Shown here piece by piece: positions 1-8,374 of a stretch of DNA of 64,000 nucleotides. The position numbers were made by a program, and so were the translations under genes. The stretch's first letter is position 1. Each line of letters opens with the position of its first letter. Below the pieces are notes generated by a model, which saw only the letters and a list, made by a program, of their open reading frames with translations, did not search any database and was not told where the DNA came from. The DNA is from [Lactobacillus] rogosae (GTDB lineage: Bacteria; Bacillota; Clostridia; Lachnospirales; Lachnospiraceae). The stretch covers positions 48,371 to 112,370 of the forward strand of contig FONU01000013.1 in assembly GCA_900112995.1 (NCBI GenBank), given 5' to 3'.

Positions 1-42
1 AGTTCTTCTTGAATTAGTATAATTACATCATTGCGTATTATT

Positions 43-75
43 AGCGGATATGGGGTAACTCATATCCGCTTTTTT
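43..75 (+). terminator. Intrinsic terminator of an upstream operon
   Basis: A perfect 10-bp stem (AGCGGATATG at 43-52, CATATCCGCT at 61-70) with an 8-base loop is followed by a run of T. The genes downstream usually follow rpoA-rplQ in Clostridia, so this probably ends that ribosomal-protein operon; the upstream gene itself lies outside the window. Confidence 0.85.
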
Positions 76-286
76 AAGGTTGAATTACATATTAGAAAGT
101 TTTGTATTTTTTCACGTTATTTCAATGAATTTAGTATATAAAATTGATTTTTATAAAGTTATATAGTAATATGCAATTATTTGAAAGAAAGAATAAAAAT
201 GTATCATTACAGGGGAATTATCTGTGAAGATATAATATCAGCAAGTATGTCCGGAAATGTCTGGAATACTGGAACAGGAGACTGTT

Positions 287-1141
287 ATGGGAATAGTAGA
301 AGCGAAGAATTTGACATTTGAATATATAAGACGAGACGAAGAGGGTAATGTTGAGGGGATAACTACAGCAGTTGATAATGTAAATATAGATATTAAAGCA
401 GGAGATTTTGTTGCAGTGCTTGGACATAATGGTTCAGGCAAATCAACATTTGCCAAGCATCTTAATGCCCTTGTTATGCCGACAGAGGGAACAGTGTATG
501 TTGATGGAATGGATACTAAGGACAGCGGCAATACACTTTCAATAAGACAGACAGCAGGAATGGTATTTCAGAATCCGGATAATCAGATAGTTGGTACACT
601 TGTAGATGAAGAGGTAGGATTTGGACCAGAGAATATAGGAGTTCCAACAGAAGAAATATGGGAAAGAGTAGAAAAAAGCCTTAAGGCGGTTGGAATGTAT
701 CAGTTTCGTAGTGCTTCTCCTAATAAGCTTTCAGGTGGACAGAAACAGCGTGTCGCAATAGCAGGCATAGTAGCTATGAAACCTAAATGTATCGTGTTAG
801 ACGAGCCTACAGCAATGCTTGATCCTCTTGGAAGAAAAGAAGTATTAAATGTTCTTCACGAGCTTAACAGAAAAGAAAATGTTACTATAATACTTATAAC
901 GCATTATATGGAAGAAGTAATAGATGCAGATTATGTGTATGTAATGGATGGTGGAAAGCTTGTAATGGACGGAACTCCAAGGCAGATATTCACACAGGTT
1001 GAGATGTTAAAGAGTATGAGGCTCGATGTGCCACAAGTGACGGAACTTGCTTATGAATTAAAAAAGGCAGGTCTTCCTATTAAAGATGGCATAATAAGAA
1101 ATGAAGAATTAGTGGAAGAATTAAAAAGACTGGATAAATAA
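287..1141 (+). CDS. ecfA1: ECF transporter ATPase subunit EcfA1
   Basis: One of two ATPases that energise energy-coupling-factor uptake of vitamins or metal ions at the cytoplasmic membrane. The protein has Walker A (GHNGSGKST), the ABC signature (LSGGQKQR), Walker B ([13 protein letters not shown]) and an H-loop histidine (ITHYMEE). The ATG at 287 is preferred over the in-frame ATG at 257 because AGGAG at 276-280 lies six bases before it; this gives 284 residues, normal for the family. It is followed by ecfA2 and ecfT, the conserved order of the shared ECF module. No substrate-binding S component is nearby, so the module probably serves S components encoded elsewhere (group II ECF). Confidence 0.95.
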   Translation: MGIVEAKNLTFEYIRRDEEGNVEGITTAVDNVNIDIKAGDFVAVLGHNGSGKSTFAKHLNALVMPTEGTVYVDGMDTKDSGNTLSIRQTAGMVFQNPDNQIVGTLVDEEVGFGPENIGVPTEEIWERVEKSLKAVGMYQFRSASPNKLSGGQKQRVAIAGIVAMKPKCIVLDEPTAMLDPLGRKEVLNVLHELNRKENVTIILITHYMEEVIDADYVYVMDGGKLVMDGTPRQIFTQVEMLKSMRLDVPQVTELAYELKKAGLPIKDGIIRNEELVEELKRLDK

Positions 1142-1191
1142 AAATGATGTTACTGCCAGTGGGCAGAATGTACATTAGAATGGAGAGTGCA

Positions 1192-2052
1192 ATGTCAATA
1201 ATTGTTGATAAAATCAGTTATGTATACGAAGCAGGAACAGGCTTTGAAAGACGAGCTCTGGACAATGTGTCGTGTGCAATTAATGACGGAGAATTTGTAG
1301 GTCTTATAGGACATACGGGTTCTGGTAAGTCCACATTTATCCAGCACCTTAATGGGCTGCTTAAGGCGACAGAGGGACATATATATTTTAATGGACAAGA
1401 TATATATGATGCTGGATTTAATATGAAAGAATTAAGAAGCAAGGTCGGACTGGTATTCCAGTATCCAGAACACCAGCTTTTTGAAACAGACATATTTAAA
1501 GATGTGTGCTTTGGACCTAAGAATTTAGGTTTATCAAGACAGGAATACGAGCTTAGAGCCTTTGAGAGCTTAAGACTTGTCGGGCTTGATGAGAATCTTT
1601 ATTATCAGTCGCCATTTGATTTGTCAGGCGGACAGAAGAGGAGAGTTGCAATAGCTGGCGTGCTTGCTATGAAGCCGGAGGTTCTTATATTAGACGAACC
1701 AACAGCAGGACTTGACCCTAAAGGAAGGGATGACATTTTAGACTGCCTTAAATACTTAAGGGAAGAAACTGGAATTACTGTAATCCTGGTATCTCACAGT
1801 ATGGAAGATGTAGCCAAATATGTTGACAGAATTATGGTTATGGATGATGGCGTATTAAAATATGATGATACACCACAAAATGTATTCAGACATTACAGAC
1901 AGTTAGAGCAGATAGGACTTGCAGCACCACAGGTTACTTATATAATGAATGACCTTATAAGGGCCGGAATAAATGTAAATCCAGATGCAATAACAATTGC
2001 GGAAGCAAAAGAAAGTATTCTGTCACATTTTAAGCATAATGCAAAGGCGTAG
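1192..2052 (+). CDS. ecfA2: ECF transporter ATPase subunit EcfA2
   Basis: Second ABC ATPase of the ECF module, expected to form a heterodimer with EcfA1. It has Walker A (GHTGSGKST), signature (LSGGQKRR), Walker B (VLILDEPTAGLDP) and the switch histidine (VSHSMED). The reading frame is open from 1144, but GGAGAG at 1182-1187 places the likely start at ATG 1192, giving 286 residues and removing an unconserved leader. It lies 50 bp after ecfA1 and 32 bp before ecfT with no terminator between, so the three are probably cotranscribed. Confidence 0.94.
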   Translation: MSIIVDKISYVYEAGTGFERRALDNVSCAINDGEFVGLIGHTGSGKSTFIQHLNGLLKATEGHIYFNGQDIYDAGFNMKELRSKVGLVFQYPEHQLFETDIFKDVCFGPKNLGLSRQEYELRAFESLRLVGLDENLYYQSPFDLSGGQKRRVAIAGVLAMKPEVLILDEPTAGLDPKGRDDILDCLKYLREETGITVILVSHSMEDVAKYVDRIMVMDDGVLKYDDTPQNVFRHYRQLEQIGLAAPQVTYIMNDLIRAGINVNPDAITIAEAKESILSHFKHNAKA

Positions 2053-2084
2053 CGGTAATATTAACAGGCAGGAATGGAGATTGT

Positions 2085-2888
2085 ATGATTAGAGATATAA
2101 CAATTGGACAATATTATAAAGCTGATTCTGTCATTCACAGATTAGACCCAAGAGTTAAGCTTATGGGTACTCTTATCTTTATAATTTCGTTGTTTATGGG
2201 AATGAATATATGGATATATGCTGTTGTCACGGTAGCATTGGCGGTAGTTATTAAAATGTCCAGAATTCCTCTCAAATTTATGGTTAGAGGACTTAAATCA
2301 ATAGTAATACTGATTATTATAAGTGCGGTGTTTAACCTGTTTCTGACACCGGGAGACGTGCTTATACAGATATGGAAGCTGACAATAACTTATCAGGGTC
2401 TTAAAATGGCTATATTTATGGTTGTAAGGCTTATATATCTTATTGTAGGCACATCATTGATGACACTTACTACAACGCCTAATAACTTAACAGATGGTCT
2501 TGAGAAGGGGCTTGGATTTCTTAAAGTTATCAAAGTACCAGTTCACGAGATAGCGATGATGATGTCGATAGCATTAAGATTCATACCAATTCTTATAGAA
2601 GAAACTGATAAGATTATGAAAGCACAGATGGCAAGAGGTGCGGATTTTGAGAATGGAAGTCTTATAAAGAGAGCCAAAGCAATGGTTCCAATACTTGTTC
2701 CATTATTTGTGTCAGCCTTCAGAAGAGCCAATGAGCTTGCAATGGCTATGGAAGCAAGATGTTATCACGGTTCAGAGGGCAGGACAAAGATGAAGCCTTT
2801 AAAATATGAAAAGAGAGACAGAATTGCCTATATCAGTATGGTTCTGTACCTTGGAGTGATTATCATTGTCAAGATTATAGCTGCATAG
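2085..2888 (+). CDS. ecfT: ECF transporter transmembrane subunit EcfT
   Basis: Integral membrane scaffold linking the EcfA1/EcfA2 ATPases to interchangeable substrate-binding S proteins. The 267-residue protein has about five or six hydrophobic segments (first near residues 25-60, last near 245-265). It carries the cytoplasmic coupling region with an Ala-Arg-Gly motif (AQMARGADF, near residue 183) and a second similar motif (AMEARCYHG, near 223). A GGAG site precedes the ATG. It is the last gene of the ECF block; a long-stem hairpin (2898-3001) follows. Confidence 0.93.
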   Translation: MIRDITIGQYYKADSVIHRLDPRVKLMGTLIFIISLFMGMNIWIYAVVTVALAVVIKMSRIPLKFMVRGLKSIVILIIISAVFNLFLTPGDVLIQIWKLTITYQGLKMAIFMVVRLIYLIVGTSLMTLTTTPNNLTDGLEKGLGFLKVIKVPVHEIAMMMSIALRFIPILIEETDKIMKAQMARGADFENGSLIKRAKAMVPILVPLFVSAFRRANELAMAMEARCYHGSEGRTKMKPLKYEKRDRIAYISMVLYLGVIIIVKIIAA

Positions 2889-2897
2889 TAAGTCGCT

Positions 2898-3001
2898 AAA
2901 AGGGGCTGTAGCACGAAGCATTATTTATATAGTAGGAAGTCAGGAAATGTTGTATTAACCTACGTATTATATAGATTATGTCTGAGGTGGCAGTCCCTTT
3001 T
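2898..3001 (+). terminator. Long-stem hairpin after ecfT, possible terminator
   Basis: AAAAGGGGCTG (2898-2908) pairs with CAGTCCCTTTT (2991-3001) with one G-T wobble, enclosing ~80 bases that contain a further ATATAGTAGG/CCTACGTATTATAT pairing. The 3' arm ends in TTTT. The same plan, GGGGCTG...CAGCTCC plus T run, occurs after secA at 46523. Confidence 0.5.
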
Positions 3002-3018
3002 ATGTTAAGAAGTGAGGA

Positions 3019-3150
3019 ATTAGAGAGAAGTGTGCAGAAAGATTAATGACAAGTATGTAAAGAGATTAGAGAGAAGTACGCGGAAAGATTAATGACAAGT
3101 ATATGAAGATATTAATAGGAAGTGTATGTATCTATTAATAATAAGTGTGT
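3019..3150. repeat. 46-bp tandem repeat in the ecfT-truA spacer
   Basis: Two copies of a 46-bp unit lie head to tail (3019-3064 and 3065-3110). Both begin ATTAGAGAGAAGT and contain GAAAGATTAATGACAAGTAT. A more diverged third copy (ATTAATAGGAAGTGTATG...) follows. The repeat ends just before the truA ribosome binding site and has no open frame of note. Confidence 0.7.
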
Positions 3151-3171
3151 AAAAAAATTAAGGAGGAGTGA

Positions 3172-3909
3172 ATGAAAAGAATAAGATTAAGGGTTGCATA
3201 TGATGGTACGAATTATTCGGGCTGGCAGATACAGCCTAATGCACCGACAATTGAGAAAAAGCTTGATGAAGCTATATACGCACTTACAGGTGAAAATGTC
3301 CATGTAACAGGTGCAAGCAGAACCGATGCAGGAGTTCACGCATTAGGAAATGTCGCTGTATTTGATACAGCTTCAAACATACCGGCAGACAAGTTCACAT
3401 ATGCACTTAACAGGTACCTTCCTGAAGATATAATAATACAGCAGTCAGATGAGGTAGAATCTGATTTTCATCCAAGACACTGTGATACAAGAAAGACATA
3501 CTGCTACAGGATACTAAATACGGAGTTCGGACTTCCTAAGAAACGTAACTATACATGGAATGTACCAGGGAATATTGATATTGCTAAAATGCAGGAGGCG
3601 GCAGCGTATCTTGTAGGAGAACACGATTTTAAAAGCTTCTGTTGTGTGCGTACACAGACAGAAACAACCGTAAGGACAATATATTCGCTTGATGTAGATA
3701 GAAAAGGTGATGAAATATTAATAACAGTTACAGGTAATGGCTTCTTATATAATATGGTAAGAATAATAGCAGGAACGCTTATACAGGTCGGAAAAGGGAA
3801 ATTTAATCCAGAGTATGTAAAGGAAATGCTTGATGCAAAGGACAGGACACAGGCAGGCCAGACAGCACCACCGCAGGGACTTACGCTTATGAGAATAGAG
3901 TATCTGTAA
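3172..3909 (+). CDS. truA: tRNA pseudouridine(38-40) synthase TruA
   Basis: Converts uridines 38-40 in the anticodon arm of many tRNAs to pseudouridine. The 245-residue protein begins RIRLRVAYDGTNYSGWQ, a typical TruA opening, and carries the catalytic-aspartate motif GASRTDAGVHALG near residue 50. The C-terminal RNA-binding half contains GNGFLYNMVRIIAGTL. The ribosome binding site AAGGAGGAGTGA sits directly before the ATG. truA between ecfT and rplM is a common Firmicute arrangement. A consensus promoter follows at 4044, so rplM-rpsI can be expressed separately. Confidence 0.96.
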   Translation: MKRIRLRVAYDGTNYSGWQIQPNAPTIEKKLDEAIYALTGENVHVTGASRTDAGVHALGNVAVFDTASNIPADKFTYALNRYLPEDIIIQQSDEVESDFHPRHCDTRKTYCYRILNTEFGLPKKRNYTWNVPGNIDIAKMQEAAAYLVGEHDFKSFCCVRTQTETTVRTIYSLDVDRKGDEILITVTGNGFLYNMVRIIAGTLIQVGKGKFNPEYVKEMLDAKDRTQAGQTAPPQGLTLMRIEYL

Positions 3910-4043
3910 TTCTTGATATTTGTAATTGTGATAATCTAATACATAGTTTATATTTTTAACTCAGGCTGTTGATAAATATATTGCAGAATAAAATCTTTGT
4001 GGATAATTTCCTCAAAATTATATGGTAAAAATACATTTTCTGA

Positions 4044-4072
4044 TTGACACACAAGGCTGTGTGTTATATAAT
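4044..4072 (+). promoter_or_regulatory. Consensus sigma-A promoter for rplM-rpsI
   Basis: A perfect TTGACA (4044-4049), a 17-base spacer and a perfect TATAAT (4067-4072). The ~145-base untranslated leader to rplM contains a DnaA-box-like TGTGGATAA upstream of the promoter (near 3999). The leader could hold an autoregulatory L13 leader of the kind described in Firmicutes, but I could not confirm its fold. Otherwise the 3910-4224 spacer holds no gene. Confidence 0.88.
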
Positions 4073-4224
4073 TCTTTAATGTGACGTGATAAGTGCGCCT
4101 TGACATAAGTTAATCAGAATTAGGTGTTTCACCATATGCCCCGGAGAAGCATTTAATATATATTAACATTTATTTAATTAGAACAATTAATTATGCATTT
4201 AAGCAATATTTAGGAGGAAAACTA

Positions 4225-4653
4225 ATGAGTACTTATATGGCTAGTGCATCTAACATCGAAAGAAAATGGTATGTTGTAGATGCTGCAGATTATACATTAG
4301 GTCGTTTAGCATCACAGGTTGCTGCTGTATTAAGAGGTAAGAATAAGCCTACTTATACACCATTCCTTGACTGTGGTGACAATGTTATCGTAATCAACGC
4401 TGAAAAGATTAAGGTTACAGGTAAGAAGTTAGATCAGAAGATTTACTACAATCACTCAGATTATGTAGGTGGTATGAAAGAAACAACTCTTAAGGAGATG
4501 ATGGAAAAGCATCCAGAAAGAGTTATTGAACTTGCTGTTAAGGGTATGCTTCCAAAGGGACCTTTAGGAAGACAGATGTACACAAAGCTTCATGTATATG
4601 CAGGTCCAGATCATGAACAGGCAGCTCAGAAGCCAGAAGTTTTAAAGTTTTAA
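4225..4653 (+). CDS. rplM: 50S ribosomal protein L13
   Basis: Large-subunit ribosomal protein needed for early 50S assembly. The 142-residue sequence matches the family from [16 protein letters not shown] onward, and the [11 protein letters not shown] motif near residue 112 is diagnostic. The ATG at 4225 follows TAGGAGGAAAACTA. It pairs with rpsI 31 bp downstream, the near-universal rplM-rpsI operon. Confidence 0.97.
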   Translation: MSTYMASASNIERKWYVVDAADYTLGRLASQVAAVLRGKNKPTYTPFLDCGDNVIVINAEKIKVTGKKLDQKIYYNHSDYVGGMKETTLKEMMEKHPERVIELAVKGMLPKGPLGRQMYTKLHVYAGPDHEQAAQKPEVLKF

Positions 4654-4684
4654 TTAAAGGACATATCATAAGGAGGAATTAACA

Positions 4685-5089
4685 GTGGCTAAGAAAGCAA
4701 ACGGAAAGTTCTACGGAACAGGTAGAAGAAAAAGCAGTATTGCTAGAGTATATTTAGTACCAGGTAATGGTAATATTACAATAAATAAGAGATCACTTGA
4801 TGAATATTTCGGTCTTGAAACACTTAAGGTTGTAGTTAAACAGCCATTAGTTCTTACAGAGACAGCTGACAAGTATGATGTAATCGTTAACGTACACGGT
4901 GGCGGATACACAGGTCAGGCTGGTGCTATCAGACACGGTATCTCAAGAGCTCTTCTTCAGGTTGATTCAGAAGAATACCGTCCATCACTTAAGAAGGCTG
5001 GTTTCTTAACAAGAGATCCAAGAATGAAGGAAAGAAAGAAGTACGGTTTAAAGGCAGCTCGTCGTGCTCCTCAGTTCTCAAAGAGATAA
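4685..5089 (+). CDS. rpsI: 30S ribosomal protein S9
   Basis: Small-subunit protein whose basic C-terminal tail reaches the P site of the ribosome. The 134-residue protein shows [18 protein letters not shown] at the start and the typical [17 protein letters not shown] tail ending in lysine-arginine. The start codon is GTG, preceded by AAGGAGGAATTAACA. It is the second gene of the rplM operon and is closed by a strong terminator at 5136. Confidence 0.97.
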   Translation: MAKKANGKFYGTGRRKSSIARVYLVPGNGNITINKRSLDEYFGLETLKVVVKQPLVLTETADKYDVIVNVHGGGYTGQAGAIRHGISRALLQVDSEEYRPSLKKAGFLTRDPRMKERKKYGLKAARRAPQFSKR

Positions 5090-5135
5090 TATTTACAATC
5101 CAAAGCGTCTTATGGCGTTTCAGAAAAGTATATTA

Positions 5136-5168
5136 CACCTCGGAATTTCGGTTCCGGGGTGTTTTTTT
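5136..5168 (+). terminator. rplM-rpsI terminator
   Basis: A 10-bp stem (CACCTCGGAA / TTCCGGGGTG, one T-G pair) with loop TTTCGG, followed by seven T. Its loop and upper stem match those of the terminator at 6077. Confidence 0.92.
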
Positions 5169-5260
5169 ATATAAAATGTGATAGAATATATTATAATAGT
5201 TAAGTATTAAGTGTAATTAAAAAGCTATTTTCGTATTAATTAGAATGGAGAGATATTTAT

Positions 5261-5491
5261 ATGACAACTGTAAGCACAAAGAGTGGTAGAATTATAAAAG
5301 TTGTATCCAGAGAAGAAGAGAAGAGTACATTGACTGAATCAGACAGTGAAATGGACGAAAGAGCGGTTGAAGCTGTTAAGGCAGCGATAAATAAAGCTAA
5401 GATTTGTAAAAAACCTATAGCAGGTTATGATAAAGAAAAAAAGCGTGCTTATGTAGAGTATGCGAATGGGGAAAGAAAGTATGCAGAATAG
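5261..5491 (+). CDS. Small protein, putative antitoxin partner of the zeta-like kinase
   Basis: A 76-residue, highly charged protein with no transmembrane segment. It has a helix-forming centre (ERAVEAVKAAINKAK) and a C-terminal KKRAYVEYANGERKYAE that looks beta-rich. GGAG lies upstream of the ATG. Its last 11 bases overlap the likely start of the zeta-toxin-like kinase, the tight coupling typical of toxin-antitoxin pairs, and this is the only evidence for its role. It does not obviously resemble the classical epsilon antitoxin. Function inferred from context. Confidence 0.6.
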   Translation: MTTVSTKSGRIIKVVSREEEKSTLTESDSEMDERAVEAVKAAINKAKICKKPIAGYDKEKKRAYVEYANGERKYAE

Positions 5492-6035
5492 AAAACCGAT
5501 GATTCTTGTATTAGCAGGACCAAATGGCTCGGGGAAAAGTACAATAACCACTTTTTTTGATAAAGTTGGTAAGTATACTAATGCTGATGATGTTGTTGCG
5601 ACTACAGGAATGAATAATATGGAAGCTGCTGTTTTGGTTGACAGGATGAGATATGAATCAATTGCCAAGAAAGAAGATTTTACATTTGAAACAGTCTTGT
5701 CATCTGAACATAAGTTAAACATTTTAAGAAAAGCAAAAGAAGAGGGATATTTTATAAAATGTGTATTTGTGTTGACAGTTGACCCACAAATTAATATTGC
5801 CAGAATAGAATCTCGTGTGGCAGCAGGTGGACATAATGTTGATAGCAGTAAAGTTATTGAAAGATATTATAAATCAATTAATAACATAAAAGAGTTACTT
5901 GATATATGCGATATTATGCATGTTTATGATAATACCAAATCACCAGAAAGAATTATTCGTAAGCATAAAGAAGAACTATCAATATATCCAAATGAATATT
6001 GGAGTGAACAGGATATATTAGGATTGATGGAATAA
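5481..6035 (+). CDS. Zeta-toxin-like P-loop kinase
   Basis: A 184-residue P-loop protein with Walker A AGPNGSGKST near residues 12-21, followed by the NADDV segment that in zeta toxins and related kinases helps bind the sugar substrate. Family knowledge: zeta toxins phosphorylate UDP-N-acetylglucosamine and block cell-wall synthesis; related kinases of this fold act on other small molecules. The frame is open from 5460, but ATG 5481 has GGGGAAAGAAAG just upstream and overlaps the preceding small gene by 11 bases. The pair forms a two-gene module bounded by similar terminators. Toxin activity is inferred. Confidence 0.75.
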   Translation: MQNRKPMILVLAGPNGSGKSTITTFFDKVGKYTNADDVVATTGMNNMEAAVLVDRMRYESIAKKEDFTFETVLSSEHKLNILRKAKEEGYFIKCVFVLTVDPQINIARIESRVAAGGHNVDSSKVIERYYKSINNIKELLDICDIMHVYDNTKSPERIIRKHKEELSIYPNEYWSEQDILGLME

Positions 6036-6076
6036 TGTTGTTGTTATCTTATCTTGGAATACCAATACAATTTATT

Positions 6077-6109
6077 ACACACCAGAATTTCGGTTCTGGT
6101 GTGTTTTTT
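6077..6109 (+). terminator. Terminator of the toxin-antitoxin-like module
   Basis: An 11-bp perfect stem (ACACACCAGAA / TTCTGGTGTGT) with loop TTTCGG and a T run. The loop and surrounding bases repeat those of the rpsI terminator at 5136. Confidence 0.92.
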
Positions 6110-6122
6110 GACATTAATTACA

Positions 6123-6755
6123 TTAACCCTTCATCTGCATCCTATACTTAAGCGGTGAAACAAGGAATTCTTTTTTAAATGAATAACTAAAGTAGCTGGT
6201 ACTTTTAAATCCGCATTCATATGCAATTTGATCTATTGGTTTGTCAGTATTTGACAGTAAAACTATAGCATGTTCTAATCTTACCTTAGATAAATATCTT
6301 GAAAAAGCTTCTCCTGTATTTTGTTTGAATAGCCTTGAAAAATGAGAGCTGGAAAAGCTAAATAATTTACAAATATTATCCACATTTATATCAGTCATAT
6401 AATTAGAGTCTATATATCTCATAACATCATTGATATTTTTGTTTATTTTCTTGCCCTGACTGCCGTTTATATCATGAGATAACTCATGCTCAATAATAAA
6501 TATAATTAAGTATGTAAGCAATGCCTTTAATTTAGAATCTGAGTATGGTGAATTAATATTATACTCAGTCAGCATCTTTTCAAAAATATTCCGGACAACT
6601 TGCTGGTCTTCCTGATTCAGAATGTGGTATTTTTCAGCGTAGAATCTGTTAAATGCAACAGCAGATATTTCTGACTTTATATAATCAGCTATATCAAATG
6701 AATATTTAATAAGTATGCTGTTATGCGTTTCATTGCTGGTATAAATGCTCATGTA
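6123..6755 (-). pseudogene. AraC-family regulator, 3' part of a gene split by the mobile element
   Basis: This minus-strand frame encodes the linker and complete C-terminal double helix-turn-helix of an AraC/XylS regulator (FSSSHFSRLFKQNTGEAF; DQIAYECGFKSTSYFSYSFK; SPLKYRMQ at the end). The sensing N-terminus is missing: frame continuing above 6755 is element DNA that happens to remain open to a TTG at 6824 and spells a hydrophobic stretch unlike AraC proteins. The missing N-terminal 77 codons lie at 15985-16214 on the same strand. Joining the pieces at the TA shared by both junctions restores an uninterrupted frame of about 286 residues, the usual AraC length. A truncated product could still be made from internal ATGs. 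Confidence 0.9.
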
Positions 6756-6974
6756 CGGTAGAGAAGCACAAAGCAAAACAAGGATAGCCAGCCCTGCCAC
6801 TATTCCGAAGTCAGGGGAACGCAATAGAAAAATTCATAGCTGTATGCTATACTTAATTAGCATTTGAACATATCAAGCTGACACAGCAATCTCTTTACTT
6901 GCCGTTAATGCGCGTCTACCAATAGTCCGCACAAAGCAAGAGTAGCGTAAAGGTATAAAAATTTCAAACTTCTT

Positions 6975-7002
6975 TGTAACGAAATTCCGTTTTCTCCGTC
7001 TA
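6975..7002 (+). promoter_or_regulatory. ECF-sigma-type promoter upstream of the element's sigma gene
   Basis: TGTAAC (6975-6980), a 16-base spacer and CGTCTAA (from 6997) match the general ECF promoter plan (AAC in the -35, CGTC in the -10). Its position directly before the ECF sigma/anti-sigma pair suggests autoregulation. The rest of 6756-7033 is the element's left end and shows no gene. Confidence 0.7.
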
Positions 7003-7033
7003 ACCCATGAAGCTGAAGGAGGTGATGACAAGT

Positions 7034-7519
7034 ATGGACTATGAAAAGCTCTATAAAGCCTACTATTTACAGGTATACTCGTATACTATTTCTCTTGCCA
7101 AAAATCGTGAGATAGCAGAGGAAATCACGCAGAACACATTCTATAAGGCTGTTTCTACAACATCACAATTCAAAGGTAAGTCAGATGAATTGACATGGCT
7201 CTGCTCCATAGCAAAAAACCTTTACCATGATGAAATGCGAAGCCGTCAGCGAGTAGCTGATGTGAGTGAAATCAATGACTTGCCATCAAATGAAAATGTT
7301 GAGAACTCAGTTGCAGATTCTGACATGGCGTTCCGCATACACCTCGTTCTTCACCGTTTGGAAGAACCATACAAAGAAGTCTTTCAGCTTCGCGTATTCG
7401 GGGAACTATCTTTTTCACAAATCGCTGCAATTTTTGGAAAAACAGAATCATGGGCGAGAGTTACTTATCATCGTGCAAAGCTAAAAATTCAAGAAAGGAT
7501 GGATGAAAAGCATGAGTAA
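7034..7519 (+). CDS. ECF-family RNA polymerase sigma factor
   Basis: A 161-residue group 4 sigma factor with region 2 near residues 5-75 (YKAYYLQVYSYTISLAKN; AEEITQNTFYKAV; LTWLCSIAKNLYHDEMR) and region 4 near 100-155 (VFQLRVFGELSFSQIAAIFG; WARVTYHRAKLKIQ). The frame is open from 7007, but AAGGAGGT at 7016-7023 fits best with ATG 7034. The stop overlaps the anti-sigma gene. An ECF-type promoter lies just upstream, so it likely drives its own expression and some unknown regulon. It is cargo near the left end of the element, and is less G+C-rich than the mobilization genes, suggesting a mosaic origin. Confidence 0.88.
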   Translation: MDYEKLYKAYYLQVYSYTISLAKNREIAEEITQNTFYKAVSTTSQFKGKSDELTWLCSIAKNLYHDEMRSRQRVADVSEINDLPSNENVENSVADSDMAFRIHLVLHRLEEPYKEVFQLRVFGELSFSQIAAIFGKTESWARVTYHRAKLKIQERMDEKHE

Positions 7520-8216
7520 ACAATGCGATATTGTTCGAGATATTCTTCCGCTGTATGTTGACGGTGCTTGCAGCGAAGCAAGCGCAGAGATGGTAAAAGA
7601 GCATTTGAACGCCTGTGCTGACTGTAACGCAATTTATCAGAAATTGCTTTCTCACACGAGCGAAGATGTTCTTCACGAAGAAAGCGAAAGCGTTATTATG
7701 CGCCATGAGGCAAAAGAAAAGCAGAGAGGCAGAAAAAAGATAACGATTGCTGTTCTTGTTTCCATCGCTCTTTGTATCATTGCAATTTTTACAGCTCTCT
7801 TTCTGTTACCTATAAACATTGCTTATGAGCCTGTCAAAATCGACTTCCCATTTGAGGTTGAAGATGTCGAAAACGTTGAAATGTACCACTATGACGGAGT
7901 GCCTGCATCAGCAGAAAAGAAAGTAGTTGTTGCTGAAAATGATATAAAGACCCTGTATGATAAGTTCAATGGCTTATCCCTAAAAGACAAAACGACTGAG
8001 GAAACTGCCGGAGCAGATGTGACCAGCTTTAGATTTAACCTCTCAGATGGAACAAGCTACGATTTGATTTACGCCTGCTATGGGGTTAAAAACGGCGAAT
8101 TGAAGTCAGCAGCAGGCGGTTTTAAGTATTTCACAAGTGCGGATATCGGCTCTTATTGGAACAATTTGAATACGGAACTTGAGGCAATTCCTATCAATGA
8201 GAGTGAATTGCCGTGA
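7512..8216 (+). CDS. Putative membrane anti-sigma factor with zf-HC2 domain
   Basis: A 234-residue protein with an N-terminal zinc-finger anti-sigma signature (VKEHLNACADCNAIYQ, the HxxxCxxC motif), one transmembrane helix near residues 80-100 (ITIAVLVSIALCIIAIFTAL) and an extracytoplasmic domain of ~130 residues. The start overlaps the sigma gene by 8 bases (ATG 7512; ATG 7503 is an alternative). Pairing and topology support a role in holding the upstream ECF sigma until an envelope signal arrives. The outer domain is not one I recognise. Confidence 0.82.
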   Translation: MSKQCDIVRDILPLYVDGACSEASAEMVKEHLNACADCNAIYQKLLSHTSEDVLHEESESVIMRHEAKEKQRGRKKITIAVLVSIALCIIAIFTALFLLPINIAYEPVKIDFPFEVEDVENVEMYHYDGVPASAEKKVVVAENDIKTLYDKFNGLSLKDKTTEETAGADVTSFRFNLSDGTSYDLIYACYGVKNGELKSAAGGFKYFTSADIGSYWNNLNTELEAIPINESELP

Positions 8217-8244
8217 GCAGATAGCAAACCCAGCCGAGCCTGTC

Positions 8245-8287
8245 AACGGTCAAGATGAACGGCGCAAATGCGCCGCCGTTGACAGCC
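8245..8287. repeat. Nested inverted repeat between anti-sigma and sigma-like genes
   Basis: GTCAACGG ... CCGTTGAC arms enclose an inner GGCGCA-AAT-GCGCC hairpin. The structure lies in the 158-bp gap before the next gene and is not followed by a T run. It marks the change to G+C-rich element DNA. Confidence 0.6.
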
Positions 8288-8374
8288 CCGCCCGTCTTTG
8301 CTGTTCGGTAATCAAGAGGGCGACAGCACAAGATGCTGCCGCCCTCTGCCATTATTCAGAAAGGGGGATTTTCC

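Noticed and set aside
3958..4224. An L13 autoregulatory leader before rplM
   Set aside because: The leader is long enough, but I could not recognise the conserved fold, so only the promoter was reported.
6756..6824. A hydrophobic N-terminal extension of the AraC fragment that looks like a signal peptide or membrane helix
   Set aside because: It starts at TTG, lies in element DNA beyond the junction, and the true N-terminus is found at 15985-16214.
7266..7484. A 72-codon frame inside the sigma gene
   Set aside because: It is an out-of-frame overlap with a clear sigma factor and has no ribosome binding site.
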